Below are positions 9,148 to 17,188 of a stretch of DNA of 64,000 nt, piece by piece. Every line of letters begins with the position of its first letter. Within the stretch, counting starts at the first letter, position 1. The notes beneath the pieces were generated by a model. It searched no databases. It was not told the DNA's origin and saw only the letters and a program-made list of their open reading frames with translations. Source of the stretch: Mycolicibacterium mengxianglii (GTDB lineage Bacteria > Actinomycetota > Actinomycetes > Mycobacteriales > Mycobacteriaceae); the NCBI RefSeq assembly GCF_015710575.1, contig NZ_CP065373.1, positions 4,340,001 through 4,404,000 on the forward strand. The letters are read 5' to 3'. The position numbers were made by a program, and so were the translations under genes.

Positions 9148-9639
9148 CGCAGCCTGGCCACCCCGTAGCGGGTCAGCACTCGATGCACGGTCGAGGGATG
9201 TAGTCCCCGCAGGTAACCGATTTGGGCCGGTCCCCACCGTCGGGTGACCCGGACTTTGATGATCCGACGCTCCGTGCGTGTCGGGGTCTGGTGAGGGCTT
9301 CGGTGCGGTCGCGAACTGCGATCGGCCATACCGGCCGGACCCAACTCCCGGTACCGGGTGGCCCAGCGCTGGGCCGTGGTGACCGCGACCTGGAACCGCT
9401 CAGCGGCCCGGCGCAGCGTCCAGCCGTCCTCGACAACACAACGAGCCAGACGCAGACGACCAGTTTCAGACAACGGGACATTACGGTGGGACACGAAGAC
9501 CTCCGGATGGTTGGTGCGTTCCTTAGACAGCTCGCACTTCACTCGGAGGTCTTCTTCATGTCACCACGCCACGCCGTACCTAACGTCCGTGGTGAGTACA
9601 ACTAGCCAGTCAGCAACAAGCGCATCCGCCGGCTCTGGC

Positions 9640-10110
9640 GCGATGAGGGTCGGTCCCGCAGCACCGTAAGAAGAAGCGGATCGGTGTCGCCGTGCGGACT
9701 GTTCGCGTTGTAACTTGGCGCGCCAGTCTTCGATGATCACGCGGGCCTCGCGCAGCGAGTCGAAGCGCCAGGAGTTGAGCGATTCTCACGAAACCTGCCG
9801 TTGGACGCTTCCATCCAGGCGTTCTGCCACGGCGGGCCGGCGTCGATGAGAGTGAACGCCGCTGGTGAATCGGCACTAATCGCTTACCGCATGGGCCACG
9901 AACCCGGGCCGTTGACGAAACGACGTAGGCCGGTGCGCCGTGCGCGACGGCGAGGCGATCGAGCGCATCGACGACACCATCGGCGTTGATGGCGCGACCG
10001 ACGTCGATCGCGAGCGCTTCCCGCGTAAATTCGGTGATCACGGTCAGCATCGACTGGAAGTCGATCGCCCAGATGACGTTCGGACGGATCGGTGAAATCG
10101 CTGCACGGGC
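9640..10110 (-). pseudogene. IS3-family orfB transposase remnant, copy 2 (inverted relative to copy 1)
   Basis: The minus strand reads RPNVIWAIDFQS, then MLTVITEFTREALAIDVGRAINADGVVDALDRLAVAHGAPAYV, then shifted pieces (SD.CRFTSG, WRFDSLREARVIIEDW). Compared with copy 1 at 5181 it has lost the FDTTADGRTLK segment. It is the same family and opposite orientation, with no intact frame. Confidence 0.75.
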
Positions 10111-10241
10111 CCTCCCTCACGATTCTCAGGCCGCCGACCGAGTTATGCGGCTTCTCCACCTTCAATGCGGTCTCGTTTACTTGACAAACGATCGATTGAG
10201 CCGACGCCGGCGATCTGCCGTGTGGTCAATAGATGACCATG

Positions 10242-11261
10242 TCAGGCTCGCGTCCTCAGATATGCAATCCCTCGCTTATGGGAGGAGGGCACGAGACCAT
10301 CTGGGTCAGCATGGCCGAACGCAATGAGCATTACTACCTGTTCATCGGGAGCCAGCGCGACGTGCTTCCTAATGGCATCGTAACGAGAAGCCACGTCAGG
10401 CCAGTTGATACAGCAAGAGGAGAGACCGAGAGTCTCCAGCGCGAAAAGAAAACTCATCGACGCAAGTCCGCCATCGACATAGATGGCGTGGCGATCGAAG
10501 GTGTGCCGGTAACCAGCCAATCGACCGATTACCACCGCTGCAGCCGGAACCTGACTCGCAAAGCCTCGCGTCCCCCCGACAGTTTGCAGCACCGGTTCGG
10601 TGTGCTCAGGGCCGAACAGAAGGTGAAATCGAATGTTCTGCCGATTACACGCACTCGGCGATTGGCCTGCTACGCGAAGTGCCCGATCGACCGCCTCGCG
10701 ATCCACCGGATCGGGCTTAAACCATCGAACCGACCGTCGCCTTATCGCGAGATACTCAAGAGCATCAATCGATACGTCAGACTCAGGCGCCTGGGAGCGA
10801 GGAGCGGGCACGAGCCCTTGACCCAGTGCATTGATACGAAGCGCCTTGAATCCGGTTCGTGCGGCGGCCACCCAATCGTCAGAGACCTCGGACGTAACGT
10901 CGAAGTAGCAACTCAACACATCGTTCGCCCACGCAAGATCTTCAGGCGGCAACGCATCACGGTCAATCTGGCGTGCGATGGACTCGACCAGTGCGGGCAC
11001 GTAGTCCTTACCGAACGGCACCCGCCGTGGGCGCATAACGAGGCCCTTTTCAATCCGGTGCACATCGCGCCGGATAGCCGTCAGCTCTGCACGGTCGTCG
11101 CCGTGCAAACTGAAGTATTGACCCCACACCACCGCAGCCGCTTCACGCCTTAGATCACGAGCAGCCATCTGGGTTGCAACGAATCTGAACGCACCGATGT
11201 TGGCTCGCTTGATGAAAAATCGCTCGGTCGATCGATACGAATTTCTCAGAATTGATCTCAT
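10242..11261 (-). CDS. Nitroreductase-family protein of the polysaccharide operon
   Basis: A 339-residue protein whose second half is a nitroreductase-type FMN fold: IRRRSVRWFKPDPVDREAVDRAL, then AGQSPSACNRQNIRFHLL (phosphate/FMN-contact region), and a C-terminal GLSSCCINWPD and LIAFGHAD. The first half (residues 1-150) is an extra domain containing VHRIEKGLVMRPRRVPFG, a motif I associate with nitroreductase-like proteins found in polysaccharide clusters. It overlaps the flippase gene by 4 nt, so it is the last gene of the operon. The substrate is unknown; an oxidoreductase acting on a sugar or lipid-linked intermediate is only an inference. Confidence 0.75.
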   Translation of the reverse strand: MRSILRNSYRSTERFFIKRANIGAFRFVATQMAARDLRREAAAVVWGQYFSLHGDDRAELTAIRRDVHRIEKGLVMRPRRVPFGKDYVPALVESIARQIDRDALPPEDLAWANDVLSCYFDVTSEVSDDWVAAARTGFKALRINALGQGLVPAPRSQAPESDVSIDALEYLAIRRRSVRWFKPDPVDREAVDRALRVAGQSPSACNRQNIRFHLLFGPEHTEPVLQTVGGTRGFASQVPAAAVVIGRLAGYRHTFDRHAIYVDGGLASMSFLFALETLGLSSCCINWPDVASRYDAIRKHVALAPDEQVVMLIAFGHADPDGLVPSSHKRGIAYLRTRA

Positions 11262-12613
11262 TGGACCCTCCGCTCGGCCATCACGGCTGCAAGTGCTTCA
11301 ACACGTCCGCGCACCAAACGTTCCGGTAGCGCAGACCAACAGATCATCCAGAACATCGTCCGCGTCCGCTGCGACAGCAGCAGGAAAAGGAACCCGCTCG
11401 TCGCATATGACACCACAGAGGCCCAAGCGGCGCCCACGATGCCGATCGTGGGAACGAGCACGAGATTGAGGGCCACGTTAACCAAAGCGCCGGCCGCATG
11501 AGAAACAAGGGAGAACATCAAAAGCTCCTCCACGATCAGCCAACGAGAAACGGCGGTGCGGATGAAGAGGAAGACTCCACCGAAAATATGAATCGAGAGT
11601 ATTACCGCGGCAGGGGCGAACTCGGGGCCGTACAACAGCTCAATGATCCAGTGGGCGAATAGCGTGACGGCAACACCGCCGGCGAGCGATAACCAGATGA
11701 GCTGACGGAGCAGACTCGACAACCGAACCCCATAGCTGGATACATCAGTCCGGGCGAGCTTCACGAGCCCCGGAAAAGTGGCTGTGACAAGGGCCATCGC
11801 GAGCACGGACCATGCCTCTGACAGGCGACTGGCCGCAGCGTAAAGCCCCACGTCCGCGATCGAGGCCAAAGCAGCTATGAGCAACGCATCGGACCGAAGG
11901 TTTATCTGCGCGAATCCACCTGAAACCAAGACAGGCCAGCTGCGCTTCAGGAGTGCCACCAGTTCCTGGAAGTCAACCCCAAATCTGAAGTCTGGGTCCC
12001 GCACACCGCCCCTCGGACGCACCAAGAAGCCCAGAGTCGGAAGAACGTATACGAGTGCGTAGTCAAGCGCGTAGCCGAGGGCAACGTACTCCAGGCCCCA
12101 GTCGAAGACGATCGCCCCGAGTTTGACCGCGGTCGACACCGTGAGAGCCGCCAGCCGAAATGCAACCAGCCGAACAAAATCTTCCTGAGCGTTGTAAAGA
12201 GCATCGACTGGGTCCAGCGCGGAAAATAAATAGCCGGCCCCCATGATGAGAGCAAGGCTCACGACGCTGGGATCTTTGGCAAACATCCGAAGGCCGAGCA
12301 CCAGCGCTCCAAGAAGTACCGCACCCGCGGCGAGTTTCGCCAAAGAGACCGTGAGGATGATCATCCCGCGGTTGGGATACTTCTCGACCAGTTCACGCAC
12401 AAGGACTCCACTTAATCCCAATGCAGAGAACCCCAGCACAATCACAACGGATGCACTCGCCGTGGTGATCAGGCCGAGGCCCTCCGGGCCATATTGCCGC
12501 GCAAGGAGAATTGCGACGACGAACCCTGCGCCCATTCGTGCGATGCTTTCGAAGAGGAGCGCGGCGCTGCTTGTGGAAGTCTTAGCCACTGATGCGAGTT
12601 CCGTGGGCAGCAA
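11258..12613 (-). CDS. Wzx-type polysaccharide flippase (MOP superfamily)
   Basis: A hydrophobic protein of up to 451 residues with 12-14 likely membrane segments. It begins with the MOP-type helix RMGAGFVVAILLARQYGPEGLGLI and ends with paired helices typical of PST/Wzx exporters. Such proteins move lipid-linked repeat units across the cytoplasmic membrane for Wzy. The start may be TTG 12613 or GTG 12589; the latter overlaps the pyruvyl transferase gene by 8 nt rather than 32. It overlaps the nitroreductase gene by 4 nt downstream. It is the natural partner of the polymerase at 2342-3805. Confidence 0.88.
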   Translation of the reverse strand: MLPTELASVAKTSTSSAALLFESIARMGAGFVVAILLARQYGPEGLGLITTASASVVIVLGFSALGLSGVLVRELVEKYPNRGMIILTVSLAKLAAGAVLLGALVLGLRMFAKDPSVVSLALIMGAGYLFSALDPVDALYNAQEDFVRLVAFRLAALTVSTAVKLGAIVFDWGLEYVALGYALDYALVYVLPTLGFLVRPRGGVRDPDFRFGVDFQELVALLKRSWPVLVSGGFAQINLRSDALLIAALASIADVGLYAAASRLSEAWSVLAMALVTATFPGLVKLARTDVSSYGVRLSSLLRQLIWLSLAGGVAVTLFAHWIIELLYGPEFAPAAVILSIHIFGGVFLFIRTAVSRWLIVEELLMFSLVSHAAGALVNVALNLVLVPTIGIVGAAWASVVSYATSGFLFLLLSQRTRTMFWMICWSALPERLVRGRVEALAAVMAERRVQ

Positions 12614-13709
12614 TTAGCTCCGCGACCTCGGACCACACAACGTCAACCCGCGCGACAACCTCCGGCTTCACCGCTGCGAGTCGAGCGCGCTCTGATGGAA
12701 GGTCCAGCGCATCAATGCGTTCAAGCGTCGACGCCGCAGAAAGCGGGTCTGCAAGACCATCCGCAACTTCGAAGTCGCCCATCAGCGACGCGTACTTATG
12801 CGACCAGCTGTGTGCAATCACGGGTACGCAACTCGACAGCGCACTAACAAGAGCGTGATAACGACCTGCGATCACGAGATCTGCTTTCGCAAGAACAGCC
12901 TTCGCCTCCGTCCCAGTAGCTGGCGACGCTATCCGCATACCCGGTACCCGTTCTGCCACAGCGGCAATCAAGTCGAAGTCCCGCTTGCCCTCATGCGATA
13001 ACCCCAAGACTGGTTGGCCCCGCCGAACAAGGTCTGATGCAATGTCAGACAGTGCAGCCAGATATGACTGCTTACCGTCAGCGCCCGACCTGGTCGCTAG
13101 ATTCCAATTCGGAACCAGGACAACGGCGCCTGCGGCAGCTGAGCTCGATTCAACTACGGCGTGCCCAATTGTGATGTCAGGTGCAACGCTGATTTCCGGG
13201 CCCCGCGAGTGGAGTTCGGTGAGATACCCGAGTGAGGCCCGATCGCGAGCCCATACACGGTCCGCGTAAGCCAGTATCTGGGATACCCCGTTTCGCATCT
13301 CGGGGCTGGAGAACGGGCCGAATGCTTGCGGAAGCATCGCGAATCCCGTTCCACGAGCCGTCCAACGCGCCAGCCTGGACGCCCGAGAAGTCACCGGGGC
13401 CATTCCCCAAGCATCAGTCAGGCTGAACCCAGAGGCGTCAAGAACATAATCGAAGCCCGCATCCCCTGCAACCGGAAGCTTTCCGGCGAGCGACCGCGGA
13501 AGAACATCCAGGCCGATGCTTCTCAGCGGCCCTAATCGCTCCACTGAGAACATGCCGACTGCGCCCGCAGCATGCCGCGCCTCGCGGGCAACGTCTCTCG
13601 CACTGACTACCGGCACATGCCCCATCGCAATGAGTCGCTTCGACGCAGCGGCCAAAAGAAGCTGGGCGCCTTTGTTCTGCGAATTGACGCCATAAATTAG
13701 GACTCTCAC
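12582..13709 (-). CDS. Polysaccharide pyruvyl transferase family protein
   Basis: A 375-residue protein with the family start MRVLIYGVNSQNKGAQLLL, the middle block ARDRASLGYLTELHSRGPEISVAPD, and the C-terminal ADLVIAGRYHALVSALSSCVPVIAHSWSHKY containing the conserved GRYHA and SHKY residues. Members (CsaB, WcaK, EpsO) add pyruvate ketals from PEP to sugars, giving a negative charge. It overlaps the flippase gene and begins a three-gene minus-strand group behind a 360-bp gap that carries a palindrome (13805-13826). Some family members are only distant relatives, so pyruvylation is probable rather than proven. Confidence 0.85.
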   Translation of the reverse strand: MRVLIYGVNSQNKGAQLLLAAASKRLIAMGHVPVVSARDVAREARHAAGAVGMFSVERLGPLRSIGLDVLPRSLAGKLPVAGDAGFDYVLDASGFSLTDAWGMAPVTSRASRLARWTARGTGFAMLPQAFGPFSSPEMRNGVSQILAYADRVWARDRASLGYLTELHSRGPEISVAPDITIGHAVVESSSAAAGAVVLVPNWNLATRSGADGKQSYLAALSDIASDLVRRGQPVLGLSHEGKRDFDLIAAVAERVPGMRIASPATGTEAKAVLAKADLVIAGRYHALVSALSSCVPVIAHSWSHKYASLMGDFEVADGLADPLSAASTLERIDALDLPSERARLAAVKPEVVARVDVVWSEVAELIAAHGTRISG

Positions 13710-13804
13710 ATCACCCCCGAAACTGTCGCGACTACTCGCAACATTCTGGCCGCACGACGACTTCTGCGGCCTGTTTGTGCCTGCTGCAATCTGACTTCGA
13801 CGAT

Positions 13805-13826
13805 CCTAGGGCCCGCGGGACCTAGG
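13805..13826. promoter_or_regulatory. 22-bp near-perfect palindrome upstream of the pyruvyl transferase operon
   Basis: Two CCTAGG hexamers (13805-13810, 13821-13826) flank GGG/CCCG arms; 10 of 11 base pairs match. It lies 96 bp before the pyruvyl transferase start in a 360-bp gene-free gap (13710-14069). It could be an operator or a short hairpin in the leader. I see no other gene-like signal in this gap. Confidence 0.4.
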
Positions 13827-14069
13827 CGCATACGGCCAGTCAGCGCGCGCGGTTTGAGTGGCGACTTTGCTTGTCGTTTAGTGGACTCCACTCGCACTTA
13901 CGGGCACCGACGCCGACGTTGCTGGGCTACATATCTGCCCGCTACACGACCACTCAACGGCACGAGCTCCGTCCGAGGTACTGCAAAGTTGCCCAAATGT
14001 GCACCCTGTCGCTGCCAGCATGAAACTTCTTGTTGCACTTGCTCACTTGCAGCCAGGCAAATGTGGTGA

Positions 14070-15128
14070 TTAGGAAGATAGCGTTCGGCAGGCGGCTGCC
14101 GATGCATTCTGCACGTTGCGCACGGCGCTTTCAATCGTGAGGCCACGCGCATTCGCCGACACATGCGCTGCGGCCTCTTTCCTTAGACTCTCATCGCTGT
14201 CCAGATCGTCAATCGCGCTGAGCCAACGACTGGGCGCGTCTGTTGGCAGCACGAAACGGCACGCAAGCGCGGGATCCGTGTACAGCATCGGCGCACAACC
14301 AAATCGATCCGAGAGGACGACGGGGAGACCCAACATTGCAGCTTCGACTGCGCTCCGTCCAAACGCCTCACGAAACGACGTACCAACGTAAGCTCGAGCC
14401 TCACGCCACAAATCCGCCTTGTTGCGCCAACCTGCAACATTGACGTTACTCGGCGCCGACAGCCGCAGTTTCTCTTCCAGAGGGCCGGTGCCGTACATCA
14501 CCCCGTGCGCGCCACTCTTGGCCATCACGTTCAAGAACAATCCGGGGTTTTTGTCCTCCGAATACCTTGCAGCCCAGACGAACTCCTGGCCCACGCCAGA
14601 TGGCTTCGACGAATCTGCAGGCGCCCGTATCCCCGGGGGCACCAGGCGGCAGTTTGCTATTCGCGCCTCCTCTACCAGGATCGTCGTGGTGGACCACGTC
14701 TCCAACGCACGACGTAGTGCAAGTCGCTCGAGATTGCGCCAGGCGACCGTACGAAGCGCGCTGGCCTCCCCCGCGGAGGGCCACGGAAGTCCGCGCAAGT
14801 AGGCGACCCAACGCAGGCTGGTCGTCGCGAGCGCCATATCCGACTGTGGGGTGAGGCTCACGACGAGATCCGCGTCACGCACAAATTTGTTGTGCAACAA
14901 GCGGTCTCGGAGCCCACGCACGCCACCAACCCCCCCGGGGGTGGCTTCAAACTCATATACCCCGCTCCCATTGCTAACCGGCTCCCCCTGTGCAGTGGGC
15001 GCGACTCCCAAGACTGCGCTCCAGTCGAGGCCGCACGCTCGGCCGCCTTCGGCCAGCTCCATAGCTGAGTTGTAGACGCCACTACGGGCGATCAGCGGAG
15101 CAGCGACAAAACACAAGCGCATCGTCAC
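14070..15128 (-). CDS. Glycosyltransferase, GT4-like (GT-B fold)
   Basis: A 352-residue cytoplasmic glycosyltransferase. The C-terminal half has the GT4 pattern: EFVWAARYSEDKNPGLFL (acceptor/donor cleft start), GTGPLEEKL, and SFREAFGRSAVEAAMLGLPVV, the EX7E-type nucleotide-sugar site. The N-terminal half is less conserved. It overlaps rmd by 4 nt and so belongs to the gmd-rmd transcription unit, which suggests a GDP-activated donor such as GDP-rhamnose or GDP-mannose. Donor and linkage cannot be read from sequence. Confidence 0.82.
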   Translation of the reverse strand: MTMRLCFVAAPLIARSGVYNSAMELAEGGRACGLDWSAVLGVAPTAQGEPVSNGSGVYEFEATPGGVGGVRGLRDRLLHNKFVRDADLVVSLTPQSDMALATTSLRWVAYLRGLPWPSAGEASALRTVAWRNLERLALRRALETWSTTTILVEEARIANCRLVPPGIRAPADSSKPSGVGQEFVWAARYSEDKNPGLFLNVMAKSGAHGVMYGTGPLEEKLRLSAPSNVNVAGWRNKADLWREARAYVGTSFREAFGRSAVEAAMLGLPVVLSDRFGCAPMLYTDPALACRFVLPTDAPSRWLSAIDDLDSDESLRKEAAAHVSANARGLTIESAVRNVQNASAAACRTLSS

Positions 15129-16105
15129 CGGCTACCGGACTCTCCTGATTGAGGGACTTGTTGAATCGGCGGTTCGTTAACACAGGTTGACGCTACAAAG
15201 TCGTCGATTGAAGTTTGGAGTTCGATTCTTGGCTCCCAACCTGTTTCGCTTCCGAGGCGATCAGCATTCCCTGTGATCACGGACGGATCAATTGCTCGAT
15301 GGTCTGTCGCCACTGTGGGAGGGACCGGCTTACCCACCGCTGCGCAGATCGCTTCCAAAATCTCCCGCCCTGACCTGGCCACCCCGGTGCACACGTTGTA
15401 CGTGGCATCGCGTGGCTCCTGCAATTCCAGTAGCGCTTGGTACGCCGAAACGATGTCTCGCACGTCGGTGTAATCGCGTTTTGAATCGAGATTTCCGACC
15501 GGAAGCTCCGCTCCGGGTTGCCATGCGACGACTTTCGCCGTCAAATCCGGAACGATGAAGCCGGGGTGCTGCCCCGGCCCGATGTGGTTAAACGGCCTAA
15601 CAACAAGCGCGTCGACGCCGCGCCGTCGGTAATACTCAGCTTGGCGTTCCACCAATAATTTTGAAACGACGTACGGCGATGTGGCCAACAACGGAGACTC
15701 CTCCGTGAACCCTTTCGGGTCTACTGCACCGCCGTACACGGCACCTGAACTCACCACAATCGCCCGGCCCTGCCAGCCGTCAGCCAAGGCTTGCTCGAAG
15801 AGATGAGTGATCATCGCGCTGTTGGTGGTGATGTACTCCTGCGGACGGTCGAACGACGGCCCGACCGCCGCAAGCCCGGCCAAGTGCACGAGTCCTGCGA
15901 GATTTCGGACCTTCGGCCACCCGCGTGTCAGGTCAGCAGGGCGATAAGCGTGCAGATAGTCGGCGATTCCCGGTGGGGGCTTCGCACTTTCGGAGACGCC
16001 CACTACCTCGTAGCCGTGAACGGCTAGATGCTTGACTAATATCTGCCCAACAAACCCGGTGGCCCCGGTGACTGCGATTCGATTCCCCGGCTGTACTTGA
16101 CTCAT
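15125..16105 (-). CDS. rmd: GDP-4-keto-6-deoxy-D-mannose reductase-like NAD(P)-dependent SDR
   Basis: A 326-residue extended SDR. The cofactor motif TGATGFVG is at 13-20, the catalytic SSGAVYG at 119-125 and the YxxxK site at Y145/K149. The block VRPFNHIGPGQHPGFIVPDL and then NLDSKRDYTDVRDIVSAYQ and YNVCTG resembles RMD, which reduces the Gmd product to GDP-D-rhamnose. It overlaps gmd by 4 nt, which strongly supports the pairing. A GDP-6-deoxy-talose-type reductase is the main alternative. Confidence 0.82.
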   Translation of the reverse strand: MSQVQPGNRIAVTGATGFVGQILVKHLAVHGYEVVGVSESAKPPPGIADYLHAYRPADLTRGWPKVRNLAGLVHLAGLAAVGPSFDRPQEYITTNSAMITHLFEQALADGWQGRAIVVSSGAVYGGAVDPKGFTEESPLLATSPYVVSKLLVERQAEYYRRRGVDALVVRPFNHIGPGQHPGFIVPDLTAKVVAWQPGAELPVGNLDSKRDYTDVRDIVSAYQALLELQEPRDATYNVCTGVARSGREILEAICAAVGKPVPPTVATDHRAIDPSVITGNADRLGSETGWEPRIELQTSIDDFVASTCVNEPPIQQVPQSGESGSR

Positions 16106-17127
16106 CGCTCTGGAATACCGGCCCGAACGGCGAATCGTGCACTCTGATCGGCGATGTCATGCTGAACCATCCGGCGTACCAGGCCAGGGAAATCAACTTC
16201 GCGTGTCCAACCCAACACAGATTCTGCCTTCGCCGGATTCCCCAACAGGATATCGACTTCGGCCGGCCTGATCAGCGCCTGACTCCGGTTCACGTACGGC
16301 GACCAATCGTCGATCGCGATTTCCCTGAACGCCTGTGTAAGGAAATCCTCGATCGAGTGCGTCTCACCTGTCGCAAGAACGAAATCATCGGGTTCATCGT
16401 GTTGCAGCATCAGCCACATACCGCGGACGTAATCACCCGCATATCCCCAGTCACGCTTCGGCCAAAGGTCGCCGAGGTCCAGGCTTTTCTGCAGACCCAA
16501 GTGGATACGAGCCACTGCGTGGGTGATCTTCCGTGTTACGAACTCGACGCCACGACGTTCGCCCTCGTGGTTGAACAGAATCCCGCACGACGCGAAAATC
16601 CCATAGCTTTCCCGGTAGTTTTTCGCGATCCAGTGGCCGTAAAGCTTCGCGACTCCGTACGGACTTCGCGGATGGAACAGCGAGCTTTCGTCGTATCCCA
16701 ATCCTGGGCGGTTGTAGTCAAGCCCGCCATACATCTCGGAAGTCGAAGCTTGGTAGAAGCGCGTCTTCTCCACTCTGCCTGTCATACGGATTGCTTCCAG
16801 GCAGTTGAGAACGCCTCCGGCTGTGGTGTCCAGCGTCAGGGTTGGGTTTTTGAATGAGTAGCCGACGTGGCTGATGGCCGCGAGGTTGTAGAACTCATCT
16901 GGGTCAGACTGATCGACCGCACGCAAAATTGATGAGGGATCCAACAAGTCGGCTTCGATCAGCTTCACGTACGGGAACTCCTCGAGAAGTCTCTCCTTCT
17001 TGAGGTTGCTCTGGCCCCGGATAATGCCGTAGATCTCGTAGTCTTTGTCGTGCAAAAGGGCGGCAAGATGGCCACCGTCTTGGCCGGTGATCCCGGTGAT
17101 CAGCGCAGTCTTCATATGTACAGTCAA
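16102..17127 (-). CDS. gmd: GDP-mannose 4,6-dehydratase
   Basis: Converts GDP-D-mannose to GDP-4-keto-6-deoxy-D-mannose. Motifs include TGITGQDGGHLA (NADP site, 11-22), YNLAAISHVGYSF, YQASTSEMYG with the catalytic Ser/Glu, PRSPYGVAKLYGHW with Y157 and K161, and the Gmd-specific GILFNHEGERRGVEFVTRKI. It is about 340 residues long. The frame opens at TTG 17127; ATG 17115 (MKTALITG) is an equally good start. A GGGGGA lies 3-4 nt before the TTG and about 15 nt before the ATG, so spacing does not decide it. First gene of a gmd-rmd-GT operon with 4-nt overlaps, divergent from the next glycosyltransferase. Confidence 0.95.
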   Translation of the reverse strand: MTVHMKTALITGITGQDGGHLAALLHDKDYEIYGIIRGQSNLKKERLLEEFPYVKLIEADLLDPSSILRAVDQSDPDEFYNLAAISHVGYSFKNPTLTLDTTAGGVLNCLEAIRMTGRVEKTRFYQASTSEMYGGLDYNRPGLGYDESSLFHPRSPYGVAKLYGHWIAKNYRESYGIFASCGILFNHEGERRGVEFVTRKITHAVARIHLGLQKSLDLGDLWPKRDWGYAGDYVRGMWLMLQHDEPDDFVLATGETHSIEDFLTQAFREIAIDDWSPYVNRSQALIRPAEVDILLGNPAKAESVLGWTREVDFPGLVRRMVQHDIADQSARFAVRAGIPER

Positions 17128-17188
17128 TTGTCCCCCGTGGCAGGCCTTTCGGGAAGTTCCCCCGTACTTCTAGCCTAACCCGGCGCAA

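Larger units (their letters stand above)
6319..9494 (-). pseudogene. IS481-family transposase, split by IS21 insertion and frameshifted
   Basis: The N-terminal part (GTG 9494 to about 9141) reads VSHRNVPLSETGRLRLARC, a helix-turn-helix region, then YGVARLRWL. The second part (below 6957) resumes with DRPTGRVVRRIHTSAVGEL, HTDVKKVGKIPEGGGWRMRGR and the integrase core with LTDNGSCYRS and RTRPYRPQTNGKVERFHRTL. The IS21 element sits exactly between RWL and DRP. A one-base loss at about 6455 (after DEWAYARL) shifts the last 40 codons; the restored frame ends VPNLSGQYT and stops at TAG 6319-6321, in the flanking CTAG. Confidence 0.88.
6324..9600 (-). mobile_element. IS481-family element, interrupted by an IS21-type element
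   Basis: The outer ends TGTACTGCCCTGAGAGG (6324, plus) and TGTACTCACCACGGACG (9600, minus) form imperfect inverted repeats that share the inner block GTTAGGTACG. Both ends abut a CTAG tetranucleotide (6319-6322 and 9602-9605), and CTAG-centred sites are the known preferred target of IS481. Without the IS21 insert and its 7-bp duplication the element is 1087 bp, the usual IS481 size. The transposase reads on the minus strand. Confidence 0.85.

Noticed and set aside
5181..10110. A composite transposon formed by the two IS3 copies
   Set aside because: Both copies are decayed, differ by internal deletions and lack readable ends or a shared target duplication.
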